From positions 1 to 64,000 of the forward strand of contig NZ_PGVF01000029.1 of assembly GCF_002860285.1 (NCBI RefSeq): 64,000 nt of DNA, read 5' to 3'. The notes beneath the pieces were generated by a model. It did not search any database, was not told the DNA's origin, and saw only the letters and a list, made by a program, of their open reading frames with translations. Numbering within the stretch: the first letter of the stretch is position 1; each line of letters opens with the position of its first letter. The translations under genes and the position numbers were made by a program. Below are positions 10,601-19,300 of the stretch, in pieces. Source of the stretch: Bacillus sp. M6-12 (GTDB taxonomy: Bacteria > Bacillota > Bacilli > Bacillales > DSM-1321).

Positions 10601-12320
10601 AACAACTACGTTTACAGGTTGGAATGGAGAATCCAAAACGATTCCTATATCTTCATCGATTGAAAAATGGATGGAGCAACCGAATGGTGAACATGCAAAA
10701 GGGTATGGGCAAGGATTGATTGATGTCGATACTGTATCTATCCCTGAATTTAACGCAAATCCAAATGCGTATTTAAAAAATCCTGATGGTTCTTGGAAAT
10801 ATGATGTAGTATTTGAAGGAGCGTTAGACGGTAACGGATTTAGAGCGGAAGATGATTACAGCCCACAAGCGGTAAGTGCCTTAAAATCATGGATTGCAGA
10901 TGGACAAGGTTATTTATCAGGACACGATACCATTATGTATCCGATGGTTTGGAATACCAATGCAAACCAATTAAGAGACGACTTGAACATGAAAGTATCG
11001 ACTCTTGACCCTGTTGCAAATGGAGTTGGTTCAACAGGTGGAAGTTCTGGAACTGTAACCGTTAAAGTAAAAAATAAAGGTTTCTTAACCAATTATCCTT
11101 GGTCAATCGGAGATGTTAATACCATTTTAACTGTCCCTGCTTCTCATAATACTGGACAAGTGACTTATGGAAACGTATGGATGGACTACACTAATTTTAG
11201 TGGAAGAATGACAGATATAAATGGACAAGGAAGTGCGAACTTCTATCTCTCTACTTGGAACAACACAGCTATGATTCAAACTGGACATAGTAACGGACAA
11301 GCAACACCTGATGAACAAAAGGTTCTTGCCAATACGTTGTTCTATTTAGCTCAAAAGACACAATCTACTTCTTGGGATGACCATACTTCACAAGATGTCG
11401 ATGCACCAAACAAACCAGTGATTCAAACGGTGGTCGCTGACGGATTAAATAACAAAGTAAAAGTAGATTTTACTCCTGTTTCAGACAATGGTTCTACGTA
11501 TGATTATTATGTAGAAGCAACTGGACAGCAAAACGGAGCAAAAACAACTTCGGACACTGAAACTGCTACGATTACAACTGGTTTAGATGGATATTCTTAT
11601 GTGATTGACAACAATCCAACAACTGTACCTGATAAAACGATTGATACAAGAAATGCCTCTTTTACCATGAACAAAGACATTGACAGTAATTTCTATGTCC
11701 ATGTTGTAGCGATTGATAAAGTAGGAAACATGAGTGAAGTTTCTCATTATCACTATGTCGATAGTGGAGCACCTACCTTGAATGTTGTTGCAGACCAAAC
11801 AGCATGGACTAAAGGAAATGTGGTTCTGACTGCTACTGCTTCTGATAAAGAAACCGCAGTAAAACGTATTAAGTTGCCAAATGGAACATGGATAAATGGA
11901 GAAAATTCCACTTATACCGTTACACAAAACGGAACTTATATGTTTGTAGCTGAAGACTTGGTTGGAAACCAAACAACCAAAACGATAACAGTGTCTAATA
12001 TAGATAAATCAGCACCAAGCTCTCCTTCTATCGCTAATAACCAAGATTGGATAAACGCTTCTTCTGTAGCTGTATCTATCCAAGCTGGAACAGATTCATT
12101 ATCTGGTGTAAATAGAGTGGAATATAAGTTAGAAGGGGCAACCATAAAAGGTTGGACTAAATATACTGGAACATTCCAAATTGTCAATGAAGGGGAAACC
12201 AAAATTATTGCAAGAACAATTGACAATGTAGGTCAGATTTCAGGAGAAGATACTTCTTACGTCAGAATTGATAGAAGTGTCCCTCACAACACTGGTATTA
12301 CAATTAAACTTAAACCCTAA
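7614..12320 (+). CDS. Giant secreted Ig-repeat surface protein with two GATase-like modules
   Basis: 1568 aa, TTG start after AAAGGGGG. A signal peptide ends near residue 33. Residues about 40-85 and 300-500 match the first giant closely, but where that protein has a lectin-like module this one has an alpha/beta domain (about 90-285; DWIRGGGILQFNAAD, then GIGTIFVQTT) resembling class I glutamine-amidotransferase folds. PKD-like and Ig-like repeats follow. A second such module (about 950-1240; KVLNVYP, YDVVFEGALDGN, GQGYLSGHDTI) resembles DUF5057-type sequences. The protein ends in Ig repeats and the tail ITIKLKP shared with the next two giants. The modules look swapped between paralogues. Catalysis is unproven. 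Confidence 0.78.
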   Translation: MSKKKKTSKQLVAGMVSLALISSSNVYTPKAYASGEDELQLKLSSKANIDIVLTTNETDVDMNRYQTALKDKLIEKGIGSNRINITGVEGYKTQTALVLQDAEAWDSREVVIDTLRNLGYTPEVKTSSQLPSLDLYRYSHIFITSDQPQSFYTVLNQNMNRITDWIRGGGILQFNAADQGWRSSFWTNGPAGIEHISNYDGTNYVVIPNHAVTQGIPSTVTGSYASHSYLTNLPQGTIVYMSNSAGRPTVAEFNYGIGTIFVQTTTAEYYTTHSGNLAPLLRNTINYNIKKILTKSFNDIIKQPKWNDGSERFIVNVDDDKVADFDSSTALGEILPRVINEELHYVGLGTNTNKDQTNSFIRKINNEGAFFDNNNFEDSINKTADYIISQLNEQETGDSQYVLVGEPIDISVTPTSLATNTQTAEYPLGRWRIDHNYNYFENSLGQASWANQWQKDLQMVFDKPGQYDISFGDKHPNPRYVYAHRRPVASFSSIVRNNGSNFAITIQDYSYDLDMESRTDKGIAEYEWKWKKTTDSDWTIGKVPSSLPLGNDYIVQLRVKDHQGVWSSPESRYITTSSVVAKPVANFTIDAHTKSMYETLDISDTSYDPAGRNVTEKSWTVYKNNTQIYSGSTPLTNFRNYGVGEYRIALKVKNDANLWSEEFSRNIIITDDKENPEAIVNPTSQSWTSNNVNVNIKFSDKGGSGFKHQRYAVTQSSTPPASNSGSWSAYSSATDINVTVSQEGKNYIHIEGEDNAGNKFTRTIGEYQIDKTAPNVTHSFSPSTWQKDKVTINLNANDALNGIRSIELPNGNKVYDMNAVSYLVEENGNYTFKVTDNSGNVATKVVSVTTIDKTAPAISHSLSTSGLTEGNVRVNMTASDSQSGVKSITLPDGTVINGGTASFVANRNGKYEVKAEDNVGNKKTYELTVSNITFKPELTATPVPEEDYVHLNWTMADAWQGYKYMIYKKKSTESSYQSIPAKSNVKVLNVYPRTDATTTFTGWNGESKTIPISSSIEKWMEQPNGEHAKGYGQGLIDVDTVSIPEFNANPNAYLKNPDGSWKYDVVFEGALDGNGFRAEDDYSPQAVSALKSWIADGQGYLSGHDTIMYPMVWNTNANQLRDDLNMKVSTLDPVANGVGSTGGSSGTVTVKVKNKGFLTNYPWSIGDVNTILTVPASHNTGQVTYGNVWMDYTNFSGRMTDINGQGSANFYLSTWNNTAMIQTGHSNGQATPDEQKVLANTLFYLAQKTQSTSWDDHTSQDVDAPNKPVIQTVVADGLNNKVKVDFTPVSDNGSTYDYYVEATGQQNGAKTTSDTETATITTGLDGYSYVIDNNPTTVPDKTIDTRNASFTMNKDIDSNFYVHVVAIDKVGNMSEVSHYHYVDSGAPTLNVVADQTAWTKGNVVLTATASDKETAVKRIKLPNGTWINGENSTYTVTQNGTYMFVAEDLVGNQTTKTITVSNIDKSAPSSPSIANNQDWINASSVAVSIQAGTDSLSGVNRVEYKLEGATIKGWTKYTGTFQIVNEGETKIIARTIDNVGQISGEDTSYVRIDRSVPHNTGITIKLKP

Positions 12321-12325
12321 CAAGA

Positions 12326-12361
12326 AAGGGGCTTTGCTATTTTGCATAAGTCCCTTTTTTC
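12326..12361 (+). terminator. Terminator after second giant gene
   Basis: A GC-containing stem (AAAGGGGCTTTGC with GCATAAGTCCCTTT) is followed by a T run. Confidence 0.8.
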
Positions 12362-12498
12362 TATTTTTTGCACGTTACTATACTCAAAACAATCATGCGA
12401 TTTCAAATAAAAGAAGAAAATAGAAACGATTCTATAAAATAAGGGTTTTTTTAATAGAATACAATAGCAATAAAAAAATAAACAAAAGAGGTGATAAA

Positions 12499-15400
12499 GT
12501 GAGAAAAAGAAAGAAAAAGAAATTGCTTATTTCTACATTCTTAAGTGTTTTGGCAACGGTAAGTTCGGTAAGTTTACTCCCAACTGAAAGTTATGCTTCT
12601 AACACTGCTGTTCCTGACTTAATTCAAGCAGATAATCAAGGAAATTCTGCTTATTTACGTTGGGGTGTAGAGATGCCATACGACAACATTTTGTATAATA
12701 CTTCTTTTGAGAACGGACAAGAGAGACCAAGCCTTTATGGTGGTGGGAGCGGTAAAATTGGAAATCAATCATTTGCAACGGAAGATAGACATTCAGGTTC
12801 GTACAGTTTGAAATTAACGGATACGAGAAGAGGGAATACAGGAAATGCTTATTGGTATCCAAGTACCTACTCCGATTCCAGTGCTCATTATTATGGTGGT
12901 CGTAGCATCCCCAATAATTCTAATTTAAGTATTACCTTTAATGTCAAAGCAGTAGGTGGCACAACGCATGTGGTAAGTGCTCACAATGGGAGTCCTTGGG
13001 GAAAAGCAGGGCTTCCACTAAGAACAACGACTGGTGAAGAGGTTTATTATGCTCAACAAGTGAACTGGAATTCGCCTCCTAATAGTTTTAAAGTGTACAC
13101 AAAATCAGGGAATTTAAGTTTTACACCTGGTTATCCTTATCACATTGTTAGTTCAAGAGACCAAAATCACAACTATGGTCTATTATTCTATTATTGGAAC
13201 AGTGCAACCCAACAATTTGAAATGGATGAAACTCATAAAGGAATTCAACCCTTTGCTTCAGGAAGTCCTATTGGAAGGGCATATACAGCTTTAAAAGAGG
13301 CTTTTAATGCTGGTGAAAGGGTTCTTGTTAATGATTGGGCTGGTGTTGCGTTTGGCTCTGCTACGATTCCAAATGATAACCAATGGCATACTTTATCATT
13401 TAATGCCAAAGCCTATCATCCGAATTTCGACTTCTATGCAGATGGATTTGATATGAGAAATACATGGTCTACGGATGGGATTCTATATATTGACGATTTA
13501 AAGATGGGTTATGCTACAAAAGTTAAAATCTATAGAAATGGTGTAAATCTTGGAATTTCAGAAGACCAATCCTATTTGTCACAATTTACAGATACGGAAG
13601 CGACAGACAAGACTTCTCCAACCACTCCATCCAATGTTCAAGCGAAATATGTAGGGGGGCAAATTGAATTATCATGGAATTCTGCTACAGATAATGGCAC
13701 AGATTATACGTACAACATTTCCAGCATGGATAAAAATGGGGTAGAATCATCGAAAAGTCAAACAAAAACGGTAAATGTCCTTTCAGGCGTTCAAAAATAT
13801 CAAATTTATAAAAATGGTGTTCTCTTAAAAGAAACGACATCGACTAAAATCTCTATTAATCCAAATGATTATCAAAATCTAACAATTGTGGCGGTAGATA
13901 ATGCTGGTAATCGTTCTCCACAATCTGTTATTGGAAACGATACACAAGCTCCAAGCATTACTCATACTGTTTCGAGTTCTACCTTATCAAAAGATACTGT
14001 AACCATCTCCTTAACTGTAATAGATAATGTAGGCATTAAGAGAATTAAACTTCCTAATGGAAACTATGTAAATGCTTCTACGATACAATATGTGGCAAAC
14101 AAAAATCAAAACTATTCATTCATTGCGGAAGATGCGGTTGGAAATCAACAAAGCTATACCGTAGAGATTGATAATATCTATCATCAACTGATTTTAGAAG
14201 GAGAACCAAATGAAGAAGACAATACGATTGAATTAAATTGGAATAATCCTTTTGACATTCCAACTACGTATGTTCTTCATCGTAAAAATGCAAATGGTGA
14301 ATGGGAAAGTATTCCTTCAAAATCAACCGTAAAAGTGTTAAACATTTATCCAGATGAATCAGGAATACCAAATACAGGATTATCAGAAGGGCAAATTGAC
14401 TTAGACGGAAATTCCGTTCCAAACTCTGGTATTTTAAAAACATGGTTATTGAAAGAAGGAATTGATGATGTAATAATTGATACTGTTTCATTATCCAGTT
14501 TTAACGCTAATCCATCTAAACATATAAAAGAAACAGATGGTATTTGGAATTATGATACCATTTTCTATGGAATGTGGAATTTACAGCCTGAAAGACTATA
14601 TCCAAATGATAATGCAATAGAATATATCCGTACCTTCATTGAAGACGGTGGAGGATTTATGACTTCGCATCATACCATTGGATACAAAGGTTTAGATAGA
14701 GGGGTAAATAAATTATCTTCAGAATTAGGAGTTGAAATTTTCTCTAATCAAACGTATAACGCATGTCCGACTTATTCAGGAAGAGATGCAAGTGGGAACT
14801 TATACCCTACGGTTTCTTTTGAATTAATCGAAAATGTACGTTGTGACTATTCAAGCTACTGGCCTACTGGTAATAAAGTGCAAATTGCTAAAAAAGGTTT
14901 ATTAACCGAATATCCATTTAAAGTAGGAGAAATTGGACAGAGCTATACGATTCCTTCTCAACATGGCTTGAATGTGTTTGGTAAAGGAGAAGTCTGGATG
15001 CAAACGGTAAATCCAACAGGATTTGTTGGTATGCCATTCAAAGAAATTAATATATCACCAAAAACAGGAGAAGTAGGGACAAACAATTTTTACGTTCATA
15101 CTTATAATAATACAGCGATTATTAATTCAGGTCACTCTTTCCCTTCTATAAGTGAAGCAGAAACGAGAATTATTGCGAACACTTTATATTATTTAGCTCA
15201 AACGACTACCGAAACCGAATGGGTTGACCGAATGGGAATGGATACCGCTTCACCAACAGAGCCAACGATTCGTTTAACCTCTGACCATAATAACGGTGCA
15301 GATTTTAGCTTCTCTTCTGAAGATATGGGAGTTGCTTCTGAATTTATGTTAAAAGCAAGAAATTCAAAATATGAAGTACAATCCAATGTAGAAAAAGTTG

Positions 15401-16146
15401 AGTTAAAAACTGGATTAAAGGGTTATAGTTATGTGATAGATAAGTCACCTAACACCATTCCTGATAGAACGATTGAAACAACAAGCAATGACATTCAAGT
15501 GCCAAACAACGATGAATTTTACTTGCATGTAGTAGCGGTAGATAACGCTGGAAATATATCTTCTGTTTCTCATTATCATTATGTAGACAATGAAATGCCT
15601 ACGTTAGAGCTTTCTGTTTCTTATAATGAGTGGACAACTGAATCTATTGTCATTACAGCAAAGGCAACAGATAAGGTATCAGGTATGAAACGAATTAAGT
15701 TACCAAATGGAGTTTGGGTAAATGGTGCTAATGCCACTTACACAGCTACTCAAAATGGAACTTACACCTTTGTAGCGGAAGATTATTTTGGAAATCAAAC
15801 AAATAAATCCATCATTGTTTCTAATATTGATAAGATTGTTCCAACCTCTCCGATTATTTCTAATAATCAAGATTGGGTGAACACACCTTCTGTCTCTGTT
15901 TCTGTCCAAGCTGGAACAGACACATTATCTGGCGTTAATAGAGTGGAATATAAATTAGAAGGGGCAACGAGAAAAGGCTGGACTAAATATACTGGAACAT
16001 TCCAAGTATCCAATGAAGGAGAAACGAAAATTACTGCAAGAACAGTCGATAATGTAGGTCAATTTTCTAATGAAACAACCTCCTATGCAAGAATTGATAG
16101 AAGTGTTCCACATAATATTGGAATCACGATTAAATTAAAGCCATAA
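12499..16146 (+). CDS. Giant secreted protein: CBM-like, FnIII/Ig-like and GATase-like modules
   Basis: 1215 aa, GTG start after AAAGAGGTG. A signal peptide ends near residue 36 (ESYAS). Residues about 60-350 look like a carbohydrate-binding jelly-roll (SFENGQERPSLYGG near the start, YIDDLKMGYATKV at the end). Fibronectin-III/Ig-like repeats follow, then a DUF5057-like alpha/beta module (about 610-910; KVLNIYPD, YDTIFYGMWNL, GGGFMTSHHTIG), then Ig repeats and the common tail ITIKLKP. The alpha/beta module and tail are close relatives of those in the preceding giant. Probably a surface adhesin binding glycan; the target is unknown. Confidence 0.77.
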   Translation: MRKRKKKKLLISTFLSVLATVSSVSLLPTESYASNTAVPDLIQADNQGNSAYLRWGVEMPYDNILYNTSFENGQERPSLYGGGSGKIGNQSFATEDRHSGSYSLKLTDTRRGNTGNAYWYPSTYSDSSAHYYGGRSIPNNSNLSITFNVKAVGGTTHVVSAHNGSPWGKAGLPLRTTTGEEVYYAQQVNWNSPPNSFKVYTKSGNLSFTPGYPYHIVSSRDQNHNYGLLFYYWNSATQQFEMDETHKGIQPFASGSPIGRAYTALKEAFNAGERVLVNDWAGVAFGSATIPNDNQWHTLSFNAKAYHPNFDFYADGFDMRNTWSTDGILYIDDLKMGYATKVKIYRNGVNLGISEDQSYLSQFTDTEATDKTSPTTPSNVQAKYVGGQIELSWNSATDNGTDYTYNISSMDKNGVESSKSQTKTVNVLSGVQKYQIYKNGVLLKETTSTKISINPNDYQNLTIVAVDNAGNRSPQSVIGNDTQAPSITHTVSSSTLSKDTVTISLTVIDNVGIKRIKLPNGNYVNASTIQYVANKNQNYSFIAEDAVGNQQSYTVEIDNIYHQLILEGEPNEEDNTIELNWNNPFDIPTTYVLHRKNANGEWESIPSKSTVKVLNIYPDESGIPNTGLSEGQIDLDGNSVPNSGILKTWLLKEGIDDVIIDTVSLSSFNANPSKHIKETDGIWNYDTIFYGMWNLQPERLYPNDNAIEYIRTFIEDGGGFMTSHHTIGYKGLDRGVNKLSSELGVEIFSNQTYNACPTYSGRDASGNLYPTVSFELIENVRCDYSSYWPTGNKVQIAKKGLLTEYPFKVGEIGQSYTIPSQHGLNVFGKGEVWMQTVNPTGFVGMPFKEINISPKTGEVGTNNFYVHTYNNTAIINSGHSFPSISEAETRIIANTLYYLAQTTTETEWVDRMGMDTASPTEPTIRLTSDHNNGADFSFSSEDMGVASEFMLKARNSKYEVQSNVEKVELKTGLKGYSYVIDKSPNTIPDRTIETTSNDIQVPNNDEFYLHVVAVDNAGNISSVSHYHYVDNEMPTLELSVSYNEWTTESIVITAKATDKVSGMKRIKLPNGVWVNGANATYTATQNGTYTFVAEDYFGNQTNKSIIVSNIDKIVPTSPIISNNQDWVNTPSVSVSVQAGTDTLSGVNRVEYKLEGATRKGWTKYTGTFQVSNEGETKITARTVDNVGQFSNETTSYARIDRSVPHNIGITIKLKP

Positions 16147-16151
16147 AACCT

Positions 16152-16196
16152 TAATAAACAGTGGAGGTAATGTATCTTCGCTGTTTATTTTTATTT
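16152..16196 (+). terminator. Terminator after third giant gene
   Basis: A stem AATAAACAG pairs CTGTTTATT across a 15-18 nt loop, followed by T-rich sequence. Confidence 0.7.
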
Positions 16197-16211
16197 ATTT
16201 ATGTGATAAAA

Positions 16212-16240
16212 TTGACTATAAAAGAAGTTTTAAATATATT
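16212..16240 (+). promoter_or_regulatory. Promoter with TTGACTATA element
   Basis: TTGACT, 17-bp spacer, TATATT, 66 bp before the start codon of the fourth giant. The -35 and following ATA are one arm of the recurrent palindrome; a second TTGACTAAAGT lies at 16239. Confidence 0.55.
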
Positions 16241-16305
16241 GACTAAAGTATATGATAATATGATTTAGTAAAAAAATTTATTTTGAAAGAAAGGGGGAAA
16301 ATACC

Positions 16306-19300
16306 TTGGCTAAACTAAAAAGTAAGAAAAGAAAATGGAATAAAGTATTGGCTAATTCAGGAATGTCAGCAGTAGTCTTAGTATCTGTTTTTGCACCAAG
16401 TATTCCATTAGTTGTATCACCTTTGAAAGCAGAGGCCGCTGAAACAATTACAGTTACAAACAATAGTTCTTCTCAAAAAACCATCGAATCTTCTCAATTA
16501 AGAGTATGGATGAAAGACAATACGAGATATGGGATTCAATTAATAAATGGCGGAGCAACTATCTTCTATGGACAAGATTCAGCAAGATTATATATTTCAA
16601 GAGGAGAATCATTCCCTACTGGATATCCAGGAAACTTCAGTAATTTTACTTTAAAATCATTTACAGTAAATAATGGGGTGATTGAACAAGTCAGAACAGA
16701 TGGAACATTTGATTATATTTTTCGATTAAGCATCGTAAATGCCACGTCTCAAGGGGCATATATGAAAGCAGAAATTGAAATGAAAAACTTAACTGGTTCA
16801 TATCAGACTGCAGGAGCTTCCTTTAATATTGATACAATGGTTAATGGAAATGACGCTTCTCCATTTAGAATTATCCCGAATGGATGGGAAGCATTCAATA
16901 ATGGGGTTCAAGTAACTGGATATTACCAAGATGTTTACAATGTAACAAATGCGGATTCTATATTCCTTGGTCGATATAATCAACAATATCCAATGGCAGT
17001 AGGTAGTTTCTATGAAGGACAAGTTATTTATCCTGGTGATTCAGGGGCAGGGTTTTATTATAATCCTGAAAGCATTGCTCCTTACCAATCCAGAAAAGAA
17101 TCATGGATTGTTGGGATGGGTCCTCGTAACACAAATCCTACTTTCTCCATGTCAGCACCAGCAGATAATCAAACTTTTTATCGTGGTCAAACGCTTCCTA
17201 TTTCGGGTACAGCAAGAGATGAAGATATTGGTGACAATCTTGAAATTAAATGGTCAATTGATGGAGGAACTGAAAATCTTCTTACGTCATTAACCGCTAA
17301 TGGTTCAAATCAATCATTTAACTATAACTATACGTTGCCAAGCAATCTTGCAGAAGGGTGGCATACCTTACAAGTTTGGGCTATGGATGATAAAGGGGGC
17401 GTGTCGTCTTCAAATACAAAGCAATTTTATGTGAATAACTTTGTTACTCCTGGTCAACCAACTTTTTCAAATGTAGACAATGATTCATTTACCGTCTCTT
17501 TTGATAAAAGTGGAAACGTAGATAGCACCACCTATGAGCTTAATCGTGTTCATAATGGAACAACGGTAAATATGGGAACTGGAACTTCCAGAAGTGAAAC
17601 TGGATTAATTCCAAATACACTTTATCAGTATAAAGTAAGAGCGAAAAATACAAGTAATGTGTACACTGGTTATTCTTCAGTTAGCACCATTTATACTTTA
17701 GCCAATCAGCCAACAACAGGAAGTTTAGATGCTTCTGTTGATGGAAAAGTCGTAGCCAATTGGGGAGCAAATGGAAACCCAAGTGGTACAAAATATCATT
17801 ATGAAGTAAGAAGAAGTTCTGATAATGCAGTGATAAAAAGCGGTGATACAACTGCTACTTCTGTAACCGTAACTGGTCTCCCAACGGATACCTATTATAA
17901 AGTCTATGTAAAGGCTATTAACGGAAATAATGTCAATACTTCCGAAACCTACCTTGGAGAAATGTATCAAGATACGGTTGCTCCTTCTATGACATTTTCT
18001 ACCAGCACAAGTGCTTGGACTAATGGAAGTGTTACGATTACTGCTAATGCAACAGATAGCGGTACAGGGGTAAAACGAATCCAATTACCGAATGGAAACT
18101 GGATTGCTGATTCAACTGTGACATACACAGCTCCTTCAAATGGGACTTACACGTTCCAAGTCGAAGACAATGTTGGTAATGTAAGAAGTTATCCAGTTAG
18201 TGTTTCTAACATTGATAATCAAGACCCTAATGCTCCAACCATTAATGCAGGAACGAACTGGACAGATGCTTCTTCTGTACCTGTAACCATTACTCATGGT
18301 TCTGACAATGGAACTGCTGGTGTAAATCGAACAGAATATATGTTATCTGGTGCAACGACTAAGGGCTGGACAACCTATACTGGACAGATTTCTGTTACAG
18401 CAGAAGGAGAAACTACGATTACTGCAAGAACCATTGATAATGCTGGTAACGTGTCTTCTACTTCACAGAAAGTAGTGCGAATTGACAGAACAAATCCGAA
18501 TGCTCCAACTATTAATTCCAATGGATATACTAATGGTGCTTGGGCGACAGGAAATGTAACTTTGTCTGCAAGTTTAACGGATAATGGAGCTTCCGATGCA
18601 AGAATTCAATATTCTTTAAATGGTGGGGCGTGGACTAATTACAATGGAAATATTCTCTTTGATGATGAAGGAACAAGCACTATTTCTTTCAGAAGCATTG
18701 ACGAAGCTGGTAATACAAGTGCAACTGTTCCTTATACGGTTAAAGTGGACAAAGGAAATCCAAGTGCAACTGCAACCAAGAGTACAAGTTCATGGACTAA
18801 GGACAATGTTGTTATTAACGTAACAGCAACAGATGGAATCAGTGGAGTAAAATCTATTAAACTTCCAAATGGAACAGTCGTAAATAGTGCATCAGCAACT
18901 TATACTGCTACGGAAAACGGAACGTACAATTTCCTTGTTACAGATAATGCAGGAAGAACGTACACACTTCCAGTTAGTGTAACAAATATTGATAAAGAAA
19001 ATCCAAATGCTCCAACCGTAACAGCCAATGAAAACTGGACTACGGAAAATGTAACAGTTTCTATGGATGATAATGGGGATAATGGTGGTTCTAATGTATC
19101 AAGAGTAGAATATATGCTTTCAGGGGCAACTACGAAGTCTTGGACTACCTATGCATCTCCAATTACGATTACAAATGAGGGAGTTACAACTATCAATTCA
19201 AGAGTAATCGACAGTGTTGGAAATATCTCTGCAGTTACAACCAAAACAGTGAAAATTGACAGAGGAGTACCAGTGATTGACGAAACGGTGAATCCTACAA

